Shown piece after piece: positions 16,275 through 24,414 of a stretch of 38,444 nucleotides of DNA. Positions within the stretch are counted from its first letter, which is position 1. Every line of letters begins with the position of its first letter. The DNA is from Aeromonadaceae bacterium (GTDB taxonomy: Bacteria > Pseudomonadota > Gammaproteobacteria > Enterobacterales > Aeromonadaceae). The position numbers and the translations under genes are program-made. Location of the stretch: contig JAJOIN010000080.1 of assembly GCA_021209335.1 (NCBI GenBank), positions 1 to 38,444 on the forward strand. The letters are read 5' to 3'. The notes under the pieces were generated by a model, which worked only from the letters and a program-made list of their open reading frames with translations, did not search any database and was not told where the DNA came from.

Positions 16275-17243
16275 ATGGTTGCATTGAGCTGTGAACGTCT
16301 GGTGTTGGCGCCGATGGAGGGGGTCTTGGATCCGCTGATGCGGGAGTTGCTGACCGCCATCAATCCCTACGATCTGTGTGTCACCGAATTTGTGCGGGTG
16401 GTGGATGCCCTCTTGCCGGCGCGCACCTACTACAAGCTGGCGCCGGAGTTAAAGCAGGGGGGCAAGACCCGCAGTGGCACTCAGGTGCGGGTGCAGCTCC
16501 TGGGGCAGTCCCCCGAATGGATGGCGGAGAATGCCGTGCTGGCGGCCCAATTGGGCTCGCCTGGCATCGATGTGAATTTCGGCTGTCCGGCCCGGCATGT
16601 CAATCAATCCAAGGGCGGGGCCTCCCTGCTCAAGGAGCCCGAGCTCATCTACCGGATCCTGCGCGCCATGCGCCAGGCCTTGCCGGCCGAGGTGCCCCTG
16701 TCGGCCAAGATCCGTCTGGGCTGGGCCTGTGCCAGCGAGTGCGAGGAGATTGCCGATGCGGTGGTGCAGGGCGGCGCCAACGAGTTGGCCATTCATGGCC
16801 GCACCAAGCAGGATGGTTATCGCAGTGAGGCGATCAACTGGGCGCGGATCGGCGAGATCCGTGCCCGTCTGCCCATCCCGGTCACCGCCAATGGCGAGAT
16901 CTGGAACCGTGAGGATGCCCTTCGTTGCCAGGCCATCACCGGCTGCCGCTCCCTGATGGTGGGGCGTGGTGCCCTCAATGTGCCCAACTTGGGCGCTGTC
17001 ATCCGACATCAGGCGGCGCCCTTGCCCTGGCCTCAGGTGCTGGCACTGATGCACGATTATGCCGGACAAGAGATCAAGGGTGATAAGGGCCGTTATTTTC
17101 CCAACCGCATCAAGCAGTGGTTGAGCTACTTGCGCGAGGCCTATCCGCAAGCCCAGAGCCTGTTTGCTGAAATCCGCCGCTTGCAGACGGCAGCTCAGAT
17201 ACTGCAGGCCTTGTGTGAGCAGCGCCGCCAGTTGGCCGACTGA
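16275..17243 (+). CDS. dusC: tRNA-dihydrouridine(16) synthase
   Basis: A 322-aa FMN enzyme that reduces uridine to dihydrouridine in tRNA; DusC acts at U16. The start LAPMEGVLDPLMRELLTAINPYDLC and TEFVRVVD are diagnostic of the DusC branch. The catalytic Cys is C104 in NFGCPARHVNQSKGGASLLK (C98 in E. coli). HGRTKQDGYR and ANGEIW supply FMN- and RNA-contacting residues, and IKQWLSYLR is the C-terminal helical recognition domain. E. coli DusC is 315 aa. TGGAG precedes the ATG. It is followed 58 bases later by yigM on the same strand. Confidence 0.95.
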   Translation: MVALSCERLVLAPMEGVLDPLMRELLTAINPYDLCVTEFVRVVDALLPARTYYKLAPELKQGGKTRSGTQVRVQLLGQSPEWMAENAVLAAQLGSPGIDVNFGCPARHVNQSKGGASLLKEPELIYRILRAMRQALPAEVPLSAKIRLGWACASECEEIADAVVQGGANELAIHGRTKQDGYRSEAINWARIGEIRARLPIPVTANGEIWNREDALRCQAITGCRSLMVGRGALNVPNLGAVIRHQAAPLPWPQVLALMHDYAGQEIKGDKGRYFPNRIKQWLSYLREAYPQAQSLFAEIRRLQTAAQILQALCEQRRQLAD

Positions 17244-17301
17244 TGGCGTCCCAGGGGCGAAGTGTGTATGCTGAGCCGATTCTAACCAGTTGGAAAACTT
17301 G

Positions 17302-18177
17302 ATGATTTATCTGATTGTCACCACCTTGGTCTGGGCTTTCTCCTTTAGCCTGATCGGCGTTTACCTGGCGGGCCAGGTGGATCCCTATTTCTCGGTGTTG
17401 ACCCGCATCCTGCTGGCCGCCCTGGTATTTTTGCCCTGGCTGCGACCCCGTCAGCTGAGCCTGACACTGGCGGCGCAGTTGATGGCCATCGGCGCCATTC
17501 AACTGGGCGTCATGTATGTCTTCTACTATCACTCCTTCTTGCTGCTGACGGTGCCGGAGGTGTTGATCTTCACCATCTTCACCCCCGTCTACATCACGCT
17601 GTTTCACGATCTCTTGGCTGGCCGTTTCAATCTCGGCTACCTGGTATCTGCCTTGCTGGCGGTGCTGGGGGCCGCCATCATTCGCTACGATGGCCTGAGC
17701 GAGCAGTATCTGCTGGGCTTTGTGGTGGTGCAGGGCGCCAACCTGTGTTTTGCCCTGGGCCAGGTCAGTTACAAGTGGCTGCTGGCCAAACAAGCCAAGC
17801 CGGTGGCGCAGCACAGCGTGTTTGCCTGTTTCTTCCTGGGTGCCCTGCTGGTGGCCTGGCCGGCCTGGTGGTGCTGGGGCGGCAGCCAATACCCCAGCAC
17901 GCCGCTGCAGTGGGGTATCTTGCTGTGGCTGGGCTTGGTGGCCTCGGGCCTGGGCTATTATTGCTGGAACAAGGGCGCCACCCTGGTCAATCCTGGCGCC
18001 TTGGCGGTGATGAACAATGCGCTGATCCCAGCTGGGCTGGTGGTGAATCTGCTGATCTGGGGTAAAGAGGCTGACTTGCCGCGCCTGCTGTCGGGGGCAC
18101 TGGTGATGACACTGGCGCTGTGGTTGAACGAACGCTGGCATGCCCGGCGGCGGCAGGCGGTGGCGCCGGGTCGCTGA
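17302..18177 (+). CDS. yigM: biotin transporter homologue YigM (EamA/DMT superfamily)
   Basis: A 291-aa integral inner-membrane protein with about ten transmembrane helices, in two EamA-type halves. It aligns by eye along its length with E. coli YigM/BioP: the start LVWAFSFSLIGVYLAGQVDPYFSVLTRI, the central IQLGVMYVFYYHSF and AAIIRYDGLSEQ, and the C-terminal LQWGILLWLGLVASGLGYYCWNKGAT. YigM takes up biotin in E. coli, so the same role is likely. The ATG at 17302 is preferred over a TTG at 17290 because GGA lies ~8 bases upstream. Cytoplasmic tail is Arg-rich. Confidence 0.85.
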   Translation: MIYLIVTTLVWAFSFSLIGVYLAGQVDPYFSVLTRILLAALVFLPWLRPRQLSLTLAAQLMAIGAIQLGVMYVFYYHSFLLLTVPEVLIFTIFTPVYITLFHDLLAGRFNLGYLVSALLAVLGAAIIRYDGLSEQYLLGFVVVQGANLCFALGQVSYKWLLAKQAKPVAQHSVFACFFLGALLVAWPAWWCWGGSQYPSTPLQWGILLWLGLVASGLGYYCWNKGATLVNPGALAVMNNALIPAGLVVNLLIWGKEADLPRLLSGALVMTLALWLNERWHARRRQAVAPGR

Positions 18178-18256
18178 CACGGACAAGCTGGGCCCGACAT
18201 TAAGGGAGGCCGTGATGGAGCTAGGTGATGGTGCGCGAGAGCACAAGGAGGCGGGG

Positions 18257-19015
18257 ATGAGGCTCAGACGACGGCTGCTGGCGTGCCTGCTGATGCTGGC
18301 TTGGCCACTGTCTGCCTGTGAGCGGCCCCTGTCAGTGGGGTACGATCAGTGGCCGCCTTATCACTACCGGCAGCCTGACGGCAAGATGGCCGGCTTTGCC
18401 ATTGAGGTGTTGCAAGGGGTGGCCAAGCGGATGGGCTGCTCGCTGGAGTACAAGGAGCGCCCCTGGCGGCGCGTGCTGCTGGAGTTGCAGGCCGGCACCA
18501 CGGATGTGGCCATGGAGGCTTACTATAACGATGAGCGGGCCCAGTACGCCTGGTTCTCCGAGCCCTATAATCCCAGCTCGGCGCACCTGTGGGTGAAGCA
18601 GGGGACCGAGCTGAGCCAGACAGATCTCAAGCGGCTGGTGGAGAGTGGCTTTCGCTTAGGGGTGACCAAGTCCTTCTTCTATGGCCCTTTGATGCAGGGC
18701 TTGCGTCACCACCCCAATGTCGAAGAGGTGGATGACGAGAGCCAGAATTACGGCAAGTTGCTCAAAGGCCGGTTGGACGGCTTTTTGGGCGATAGCCTGG
18801 CCACCCGCTGGGCCATCGATCAGCAGGGCTTAGCGGGGCAAATTCGCCGGGCCGACCTGGTGGTTTACCAGGCGCCGGCGGCCTTCATGCTGAGCAAGCA
18901 GAGCGTCAGCCAGCAGCAGTTGGCGGCGTTTAACCTTGCCCTGCAGGCCATGAAGCAAGATGGCAGCTTTCAGGCCATCTTGGATCATTATCTCGGCACG
19001 GGCGTGCCGGATTAG
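18257..19015 (+). CDS. family 3 (amino-acid type) solute-binding protein, probable lipoprotein
   Basis: A 252-aa binding protein of the SBP_bac_3 fold. The ATG at 18257 has a perfect AAGGAGG site. The N-terminus MRLRRRLLACLLMLAWPLSAC ends in a lipobox (L-S-A-C), so it is probably a lipoprotein rather than freely periplasmic. The mature part opens with LSVGYDQWPPYHYRQPDGKMAGFAIEVL, typical of the family, and DVAMEAYYNDERAQYAWFSEPY forms the ligand cleft. No permease or ATPase gene is adjacent, so this is an orphan that could feed another transporter, act as a sensor partner or work in another way. Confidence 0.85.
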   Translation: MRLRRRLLACLLMLAWPLSACERPLSVGYDQWPPYHYRQPDGKMAGFAIEVLQGVAKRMGCSLEYKERPWRRVLLELQAGTTDVAMEAYYNDERAQYAWFSEPYNPSSAHLWVKQGTELSQTDLKRLVESGFRLGVTKSFFYGPLMQGLRHHPNVEEVDDESQNYGKLLKGRLDGFLGDSLATRWAIDQQGLAGQIRRADLVVYQAPAAFMLSKQSVSQQQLAAFNLALQAMKQDGSFQAILDHYLGTGVPD

Positions 19016-19020
19016 CTCCT

Positions 19021-19045
19021 CAGCACAGGTCGCCGGCCTGTGCTG
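19021..19045. terminator. hairpin between convergent genes
   Basis: CAGCACAGG (19021-19029) pairs with CCTGTGCTG (19037-19045), a 9-bp stem with a 7-base loop. It lies just after the stop of the solute-binding gene and before the end of the HAD phosphatase gene. The tract after it on the plus strand (GTTCCCTTCGCTTTG) is only moderately T-rich, so termination is likely but not certain. Confidence 0.5.
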
Positions 19046-19071
19046 GTTCCCTTCGCTTTGCGCTGCCAGTC

Positions 19072-19722
19072 TTAGCGTTGCCAGCGTAGCGTCTGCCAGC
19101 CTCGGGCTTGCGCCAGCCCGGCCAGCCGCTCTGCCGGGTTCACCACATGGGCGTGCTCCACCAGCTCCAGCAGGGGCAGATCGTTGATGGAATCGCTGTA
19201 GCCGTGGCTGCCCGACCGCTCCAGCGCCGCGCCCAGGTGTTGCCGCAAACGGGTGACCTTACCGGCTTGAAAGCTCAGGACGCCTTGGGTGCGTCCGGTA
19301 TAGCGGCCGTCGATACATTCCAGTTCGATGGCCAGCACCTCGCTGACGCCCAGATGCCGAGCGACCGGCCGGACTATGTGTTCACCGCTGGCAGAGATGA
19401 GGATCACCCTGTCCCCCTGGGCCTGATGGCGGCTCAGGCACGTCAGTGCCGCCGGGTAGAGACGGGGCAGGATGCGCCTCTTGATACACAGATCCACCTC
19501 GGCGGCCACCTCGGCCTGACTGCGGTCGGCCAAGGGGCTGAGGGTAAAGGCCATGTACTCCTCCATTGCCAGGGAGCCGGCATAGTAGCGGGCCATCAGG
19601 GCCTGCTCCTGGCGGGCCATGGCCAGATCCGCCCAGCCCAGGGCCACCATGTGCTCAAACCAGAGGCTGGCGGTATCGCCCTCTAACAGGGTGTCGTCCA
19701 AATCGAACAGCGCCAGTGCCAT
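19072..19722 (-). CDS. HAD-IB family phosphatase (SerB-like)
   Basis: A 216-aa cytoplasmic phosphatase. Motif I is DLDDTLLEGD, with nucleophile D7 and acid D9. Motif II is the Ser in ILISASGEH, and motif III/IV is K in AGKVTRL and GYSDSINDLPLLE. This is the phosphoserine-phosphatase-like IB subgroup, which acts on phosphomonoesters. The start at 19722 overlaps the stop of the ATPase gene (TGATG), so it is the last gene of the phosphorus-uptake operon. In context it probably removes phosphate from the compound released by the upstream hydrolase; the substrate is not known. Confidence 0.88.
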   Translation of the reverse strand: MALALFDLDDTLLEGDTASLWFEHMVALGWADLAMARQEQALMARYYAGSLAMEEYMAFTLSPLADRSQAEVAAEVDLCIKRRILPRLYPAALTCLSRHQAQGDRVILISASGEHIVRPVARHLGVSEVLAIELECIDGRYTGRTQGVLSFQAGKVTRLRQHLGAALERSGSHGYSDSINDLPLLELVEHAHVVNPAERLAGLAQARGWQTLRWQR

Positions 19723-20711
19723 CAGGCCACCTCCCGGATTTGATCGGTCTGAAACTGCAAGGTGACGGCCGTGCCTGCGGCCAGCAGTCCCTGCACTCCC
19801 TGGTTCAGGGTGTCCACGTCCAGGCGTTGATCCTGCCATTGCACCTGATAGCGCACCACATTACCCAACAGCTGATGACCCAGTATGCGGGCCGGGCCCT
19901 GGGGCTGCGGCTGCAGCCCGATGCATTCGGGGCGGATGGCCAGGCAGCCCTGGCCACTGTGTCCCAGCAGCCGCTGGGCCGCCTCCGGCTCCAGCAGGTT
20001 GTAGTGGCCGATGAAGTGGGCGGCAAAGCGGTTCACCGGGCGGGCGTAGATCTCCTCGGCGGTCCCGGTTTGCACTATCTGTCCGTCTTGCATCAGCACT
20101 ATGCGGTCGGAGAGCAGCAAGGCCTCCTCCTGATCATGGGTGACGAAGACGGTGGTCACCCCCAGGGCGTGCACCAGCGCGCGGATCTGGCTGCGCAGGT
20201 GACGACGGATCCGCGCATCCAATGCAGACAGGGGCTCATCCAGCAGCAGCAGGCGCGGCTTGACCGCCAGGGCACGGGCCAGGGCCACCCGCTGCTGCTG
20301 ACCACCGGACAATTCGCCTGGCATGGCATCGGCCTTGCCCGTCAGCTCCACCAGTTCGAGCATCTGGGCCACCCGCGCCCGGCGCTCCGGCTCGGGCAGG
20401 CCCTGCATCCTCAGACCGAAGCCCACGTTGTCAGCCACCGTCATATTGGGGAACAGGGCATAGTGTTGAAACACCATGCCGATCTGGCGTTGTTGCGGGG
20501 CCCGCTGGCTGATCTCTTCGCCGTCGAGCAGTATCTCCCCCCCATCCAGAGGGGTGAGCCCGGCCAGGATGCGCAGCAGTGTGCTCTTGCCACAGCCGCT
20601 GGGCCCCAAGAGGGTGATGAGCTCGCCTTGCTGGATGCTGAGGTTGAGGTTGTCGAACAGGGGGCGGTCGGGGAGCTGTTTGCACAGGCCTCGCAGGGTA
20701 ACAAAGCTCAT
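19722..20711 (-). CDS. ABC transporter ATPase, 2-aminoethylphosphonate/iron/spermidine type
   Basis: A 329-aa ATPase that energises the two permeases encoded before it. Walker A is GPSGCGKST (residues 36-44), the signature is [15 protein letters not shown], Walker B is LLLLDEPLSALD and the switch His is in VTHDQEEALLLSD. A C-terminal TOBE-like domain of ~100 residues includes AIRPECIGLQPQ. Length and domain order fit the CysA/PotA/FbpC and PhnT group. AAGGAG stands 7 bases before the ATG. The stop overlaps the HAD gene. Confidence 0.9.
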   Translation of the reverse strand: MSFVTLRGLCKQLPDRPLFDNLNLSIQQGELITLLGPSGCGKSTLLRILAGLTPLDGGEILLDGEEISQRAPQQRQIGMVFQHYALFPNMTVADNVGFGLRMQGLPEPERRARVAQMLELVELTGKADAMPGELSGGQQQRVALARALAVKPRLLLLDEPLSALDARIRRHLRSQIRALVHALGVTTVFVTHDQEEALLLSDRIVLMQDGQIVQTGTAEEIYARPVNRFAAHFIGHYNLLEPEAAQRLLGHSGQGCLAIRPECIGLQPQPQGPARILGHQLLGNVVRYQVQWQDQRLDVDTLNQGVQGLLAAGTAVTLQFQTDQIREVA

Positions 20712-20721
20712 GAGGGGCTCC

Positions 20722-21495
20722 TTAACGGTTGAAGCGGCTGGCCAGCCAGGTCAGCAGCAGTGTGATGAAGAAGTAGCTGATCACCAGGGCGCTGGTGTAG
20801 TGGCCGCTGGTGGCGCGCATGTTGTAGAGGTAGATCTGCAGGGTTTCAAACCGGGTGCCCACCAGCAGGTTGGCAAAGACAAATTCTCCCATCAGAAACG
20901 AAAAGCTCAAAAACAGCGCCGAAAACAGGCTCTTGCGCAATGCCGGCAAGATCACAAGCCAAAAGGCCTGCGGCGCCGAGGCGCCCAGCAACTGGGCGGC
21001 CGCCATCAGATCCTGTACGGCCAACCTGGATAGGCGGTTGGCCAGGGCACGGTAAAGCAGGGGCAACGCCAGGCTGAAATAGCAACCCAACAGGATCCAG
21101 GGGGTGCCCACCAGCGGCAGGGCGCCGCCGGCATACAGGCTCAGCAGCCCGACACTCGCCACCACAGGCGGCATGGCAAAGGGCAGCAGGATCAAGATCC
21201 CCATGGGTTTATCCAGGCGTGGATAGCGGTAGAAGATGACAAAGGCCGCCGGTACCACGACAAGGTAGGTCAGCAGCAGGCTGCCGGCGCACACGAGCAA
21301 GGAGCGCGCCAGGGCGGCCAGAAAGCGCGGCTCGGCCCACAGCTGCAGGTACCAGTTCAGCGAGAAGCCGTCCGGCAGTATGGTGGCGCCCCAGCGGCTG
21401 GACAGGGAATAGAGCAAGGTGGCGAAGATGGGCAGCAACAGCAGCCCCAGCAGGCCGCCCAGCACTGCCTTGGGCCAGTGGTTAGCGAGCGGCAT
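20722..21495 (-). CDS. ABC transporter permease (second subunit)
   Basis: A 257-aa inner-membrane protein with six predicted helices. The coupling-helix EAA-like loop is around ALANRLSRLAVQDLMAAAQLLGASAPQAFWLVILPALRKS. The family opening is LLLPIFATLLYSLSSRWG. It pairs with the permease at 21482-22369, whose end it overlaps by 14 bases, implying translational coupling. It corresponds by position to the PhnV-type subunit in 2-aminoethylphosphonate transporters; this correspondence is inference. Confidence 0.87.
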   Translation of the reverse strand: MPLANHWPKAVLGGLLGLLLLPIFATLLYSLSSRWGATILPDGFSLNWYLQLWAEPRFLAALARSLLVCAGSLLLTYLVVVPAAFVIFYRYPRLDKPMGILILLPFAMPPVVASVGLLSLYAGGALPLVGTPWILLGCYFSLALPLLYRALANRLSRLAVQDLMAAAQLLGASAPQAFWLVILPALRKSLFSALFLSFSFLMGEFVFANLLVGTRFETLQIYLYNMRATSGHYTSALVISYFFITLLLTWLASRFNR

Positions 21496-22369
21496 AGTGA
21501 AATCTCCCCATCAACAGTTGGTTGGCCCAGCCGACCAGCGCCAGTATGAGCAGCAGCAGCACGCACAGGGCGGCCGCCAGCTCAGGCTCGAGGAAGAGTT
21601 CACCGGAAACCAGGCTGGCGATGCGGATGGTCAGCAGGTTGATGTTGCCCAGGGTCAGGGCGTAGGCACTGGCATAGGCGCCCATGGCGTTGGCAAACAG
21701 CAACATGAAGGTGCCCAGCAAGGCTGGGGCCAGAATGGGCAGTGTGATGTGGCGCAAAATCTGCCAGGGGCGTGCCCCCAACAGGGCGGCGGCCTCCTGC
21801 CATTGGGGCTGCAGGTTGTCAAAGGCCGGGTAGAGCAGCAGCAAGGCCAAGGGCAGCTGAAAATAGATGTACAGCAGCAGCAGACCCTTCATGGAGTAGA
21901 GGTCAAACAGCTCTATGCCCCACCACTGGCGGGCCAGCAGTGTGATGGCGCCATTGGTGCCCAGTATGACGATAAAGGCAAACGCCAGGGGCACGCCGGC
22001 CATGTTGCTGCTCATGTTGGTGAAGGCGATGATGGCATCGCGCCAGCGGCTGGTCACCCGGCTGAGGGCGGCGGCGGCCACCCCGGCGATCAGCAAGCCC
22101 GCCAGGCTGGAGAGGCTGGCGAGCCACAGGCTCTTGCCAAACGCCTGCCGATAAAAAGGCGACGCCAGTATCGACTCAAAGCGCGCGAGGGTGAGCCCCT
22201 CCGGACTCCAGAGGGCGTGCCAAAGCACCCAGCCCAAGGGCGCCAGGCTAAAGAGGCCCAGCAGTAACAGCAGGGGAAGCAGCCACAGCAGCGCCAGGGG
22301 GCGGCGCTGTGGCCCGCCGGCTTGGCGGGCATCCCAGGTGCAGTGTCGATCCAGGAGCAGGCTGGTCAT
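21482..22369 (-). CDS. ABC transporter permease (first subunit)
   Basis: A 295-aa inner-membrane protein. The start at 22369 overlaps the stop of the hydrolase gene (ATGA); the longer in-frame extension runs into that gene and is rejected. N-terminal ~30 residues are cytoplasmic and Arg-rich (RQAGGPQRRP). Six or so helices follow. The EAA-type loop is QWQEAAALLGARPWQILRHITLPIL, which contacts the ATPase. It belongs to the same PotB/CysT/PhnU-like family as its partner. Confidence 0.87.
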   Translation of the reverse strand: MTSLLLDRHCTWDARQAGGPQRRPLALLWLLPLLLLLGLFSLAPLGWVLWHALWSPEGLTLARFESILASPFYRQAFGKSLWLASLSSLAGLLIAGVAAAALSRVTSRWRDAIIAFTNMSSNMAGVPLAFAFIVILGTNGAITLLARQWWGIELFDLYSMKGLLLLYIYFQLPLALLLLYPAFDNLQPQWQEAAALLGARPWQILRHITLPILAPALLGTFMLLFANAMGAYASAYALTLGNINLLTIRIASLVSGELFLEPELAAALCVLLLLILALVGWANQLLMGRFHYAAR

Positions 22370-23193
22370 ACGGGCCTCCAATCGGGGTTGAGCAGATCCG
22401 GACAACTGGGCAGGGCATGGGGCAGCGCCAACAGGCTGGCCAGGGTGCCACACAGTTCCACCTGGCGGGGCGGGCGTCTGGGGTTCAGGTTGAAGGCGTC
22501 GCCCACCAAGAACAGCGGCACCTCCCGCTCGCAGGCCAGGCTGCCGCCATGGGTGTGGTCGTCGTTCATGCCATGATCGCTCGTGATCAGGATCTGATAG
22601 CCGGCGGCGCGCCAGTCGGGCAAAAAGTCACTGAGCAGGATGTCGAAGCGCCGGGCGGCGTTGCGGTACTGAGGGCTGGAGAGGCCATGCCGGTGGCCGG
22701 CGTCGTCCACGTTCATCGGATGGATGAACAAGAGATCCGGCTGATGGCGACGCAACAGATCGTCGGCATCGATCAGCAGGTGATCATCGGGATAATCATC
22801 CTGGTGATAGAAGCGACCGTACTGGATGGGCAGACTCAGATCCTGGGTGAACCGGTCACGCCGGGCGTCGTAGGGGCTGCGGTTATACAGCTCGCTGACC
22901 CAATGGTAGGCCGCCGCCGCTGTGGTCAGCCCGGCCTGTTGCGCCAGGCTAAACAGGCTGGGGCCATGGGACAGGCGTGTGATGCCGTTGTGGCGGATGC
23001 CGCTTTGCACCGGGGTTTGCCCGGTGAGCAGCGTCTCATAGAGGGGACGGGAGAGGGAGGGCAACTCGCTCTGCAGCTTGTGCAGGCTGGCTTGCCCTGA
23101 CTCACACAAGGCCAACAGGTAGCCCAGGCTGTGCTGGGCTACCTCATAGGCCAGGCCGTCGATCAGCAGGTAGATGACCTTGGCGTTTGTCAT
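22366..23193 (-). CDS. cytoplasmic alkaline-phosphatase-superfamily hydrolase (NPP/PhnA-like fold)
   Basis: A 275-aa type I phosphodiesterase/nucleotide pyrophosphatase-fold enzyme. The metal-binding Asp is D12 in YLLIDGLAYE. The nucleophile position, usually Thr, appears to be S48 in PSLSRPLYETLLTG. Other metal ligands are in HPMNVDDAGHRHG and ITSDHGMNDDHTHGG. There is no signal peptide, so it works in the cytoplasm on the imported compound. The start at 23193, 8 bases after the binding-protein gene, opens the protein directly on the catalytic strand. The fold includes phosphodiesterases, phosphonoacetate hydrolase and phosphoglycerate mutases; the reaction here is unknown. Confidence 0.85.
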   Translation of the reverse strand: MTNAKVIYLLIDGLAYEVAQHSLGYLLALCESGQASLHKLQSELPSLSRPLYETLLTGQTPVQSGIRHNGITRLSHGPSLFSLAQQAGLTTAAAAYHWVSELYNRSPYDARRDRFTQDLSLPIQYGRFYHQDDYPDDHLLIDADDLLRRHQPDLLFIHPMNVDDAGHRHGLSSPQYRNAARRFDILLSDFLPDWRAAGYQILITSDHGMNDDHTHGGSLACEREVPLFLVGDAFNLNPRRPPRQVELCGTLASLLALPHALPSCPDLLNPDWRPV

Positions 23194-23201
23194 GGCGCGG
23201 A

Positions 23202-24245
23202 TTACGGCTGATGGATCATGACGTTTTCCTGCCACAGGCGGGGCAGGGCCTTGCCGGCTTCGCTCCAGGCATCAAAGTCGCTCACCGGTTTGGCGGCGGC
23301 ATACTGCTCCGGCGGCAGCATCTTGGCCTTGACGTCGTCCGGCAGCACCACATCGCTGCGGATGGGGCGGGCATAACCGCGGGCCAGGTTGATTTGACCG
23401 GCGTCGCTCAGGATATATTCCCGCGCCAGCTTGGCGGCGTTGGGGTGCTTGGCGTACTTGTTGATGATGGTGGTGTAGCCGGAGACCACGGAGCCATCGG
23501 AGGGGATCACCACCAGGAAGCGGCTGGGATCAATCTGGTCCCGGTAGTTCAGGGCATTGAAGTCCCACAGCACGGCCACCGCCACCTCACCCTTCTCCAG
23601 ATTGGCCAAGGAGGGATCAGTGAGAGAGAGGCGACCCTGCTTGGCCAGCTCGGCAAACAGCTCGAAGGCCGGCTGCAGGTTCTTCTCATTGCCGCCGCCG
23701 GCGATGGCGGCGGCCAGCACGCCGTTATTGGCCTGGGAGGCAACCCCCACGTTGCCCACCGTCACCTTGTATTGACCGGTGCGCAGATCCGCCCAGCTCT
23801 TGGGCGGGTTTGGCACCAGATCCTTGTTGATCATGAAGGCGATGGTGCCGGTATAGGCCAGCATCCAGTGACCCTCCTGATCCTTGGCCCAGGCCGGGAT
23901 GGCATCCCAGTGGGTGGGCTTGTAGGGCTGGGTCACCCCTTTTTGCACCGCCAGCGGGCCGAAGGCATGGCCGACGTCGCCGATGTCGGCGGTGGCATCA
24001 TGGGCTTCGGCGGCAAACTTGGCGATCTCTTCGGCGGAGCTCATGTCGGTATCCATGTGGGCCAGACCGAACTGGCTGTGCAGATCCTGCCAGGTCTCTT
24101 TCCAGTTGGCCCAGCTGTCGGGCATGCCGATGCTGTTGACCGTGCCTTCGGCCTGCGCGGCCTTGACCAAGTCGGCCGGAGCGGCCTGGCTGGCGAGGGG
24201 GAGGGCAAGGGTACCCAGGATGAGGCAAAGCGGCAGAGCTTTCAT
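23202..24245 (-). CDS. ABC transporter periplasmic substrate-binding protein
   Basis: A 347-aa periplasmic binding protein, first gene of the operon. The signal peptide MKALPLCLILGTLALPLASQAA is followed by a mature chain with PDSWANWKETWQDL and GDVGHAFGPLAVQ, then a hinge region LAYTGTIAFMINKDLVP. This is the group II fold used for iron, polyamine, thiamine and 2-aminoethylphosphonate (PhnS-like). The Pho box upstream makes a phosphorus compound the most likely ligand. AGAAGGAG lies upstream of the ATG and is overlapped by a probable repressor operator. Confidence 0.88.
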   Translation of the reverse strand: MKALPLCLILGTLALPLASQAAPADLVKAAQAEGTVNSIGMPDSWANWKETWQDLHSQFGLAHMDTDMSSAEEIAKFAAEAHDATADIGDVGHAFGPLAVQKGVTQPYKPTHWDAIPAWAKDQEGHWMLAYTGTIAFMINKDLVPNPPKSWADLRTGQYKVTVGNVGVASQANNGVLAAAIAGGGNEKNLQPAFELFAELAKQGRLSLTDPSLANLEKGEVAVAVLWDFNALNYRDQIDPSRFLVVIPSDGSVVSGYTTIINKYAKHPNAAKLAREYILSDAGQINLARGYARPIRSDVVLPDDVKAKMLPPEQYAAAKPVSDFDAWSEAGKALPRLWQENVMIHQP

Positions 24246-24258
24246 GGTGTGACTCCTT

Positions 24259-24272
24259 CTGGACTAGGTCAG
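24259..24272. promoter_or_regulatory. operator 1 for the UTRA-type regulator
   Basis: CTGGACTAGGTCAG is an imperfect dyad. It matches 9 of 12 positions of TGGTCTAGACCA, the DasR/NagR-class site of HutC-type GntR repressors. It lies between the Pho-type promoter and the binding-protein start and touches the ribosome site. The reverse complement plus flank is 18/20 identical to the region of operator 2. Confidence 0.6.
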
Positions 24273-24296
24273 GTTGGGTGATTGCTGTCGTTTTGT

Positions 24297-24331
24297 ATTA
24301 TTCCCAGCCAGCTGTGACACCTGGGTGACAG
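24297..24331 (-). promoter_or_regulatory. PhoB box and -10 of the phosphorus-uptake operon
   Basis: Read on the minus strand, 24331-24314 is CTGTCAC-CCAG-GTGTCAC, two 7-base PhoB half-sites with a 4-base linker as in the classical Pho box (consensus CTGTCAT repeated). Eleven bases further on is AATAAT (24302-24297), the expected -10 spacing for PhoB-activated promoters that lack a -35. The transcript would begin ~24290 and run through operator 1 into the binding-protein gene. The 317-base gap 24246-24562 otherwise holds the two operators and no convincing gene. Confidence 0.72.
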
Positions 24332-24400
24332 TTTCTTGAAGGTTAACCGTGTGATATGGCGCAAACAATCACCAGATGGCAGTTTGCAGTAAGATTCTTT

Positions 24401-24414
24401 CTGGGCTAGTCCAG
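24401..24414. promoter_or_regulatory. operator 2 for the UTRA-type regulator
   Basis: CTGGGCTAGTCCAG is a 14-base dyad, 10 of 12 matches to the DasR-class site. It lies ~150 bases before the regulator start and in opposite orientation to operator 1. The identical flank AAGGAG follows it, although no start codon is nearby, so this side looks like a duplicated promoter fragment. Confidence 0.6.
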
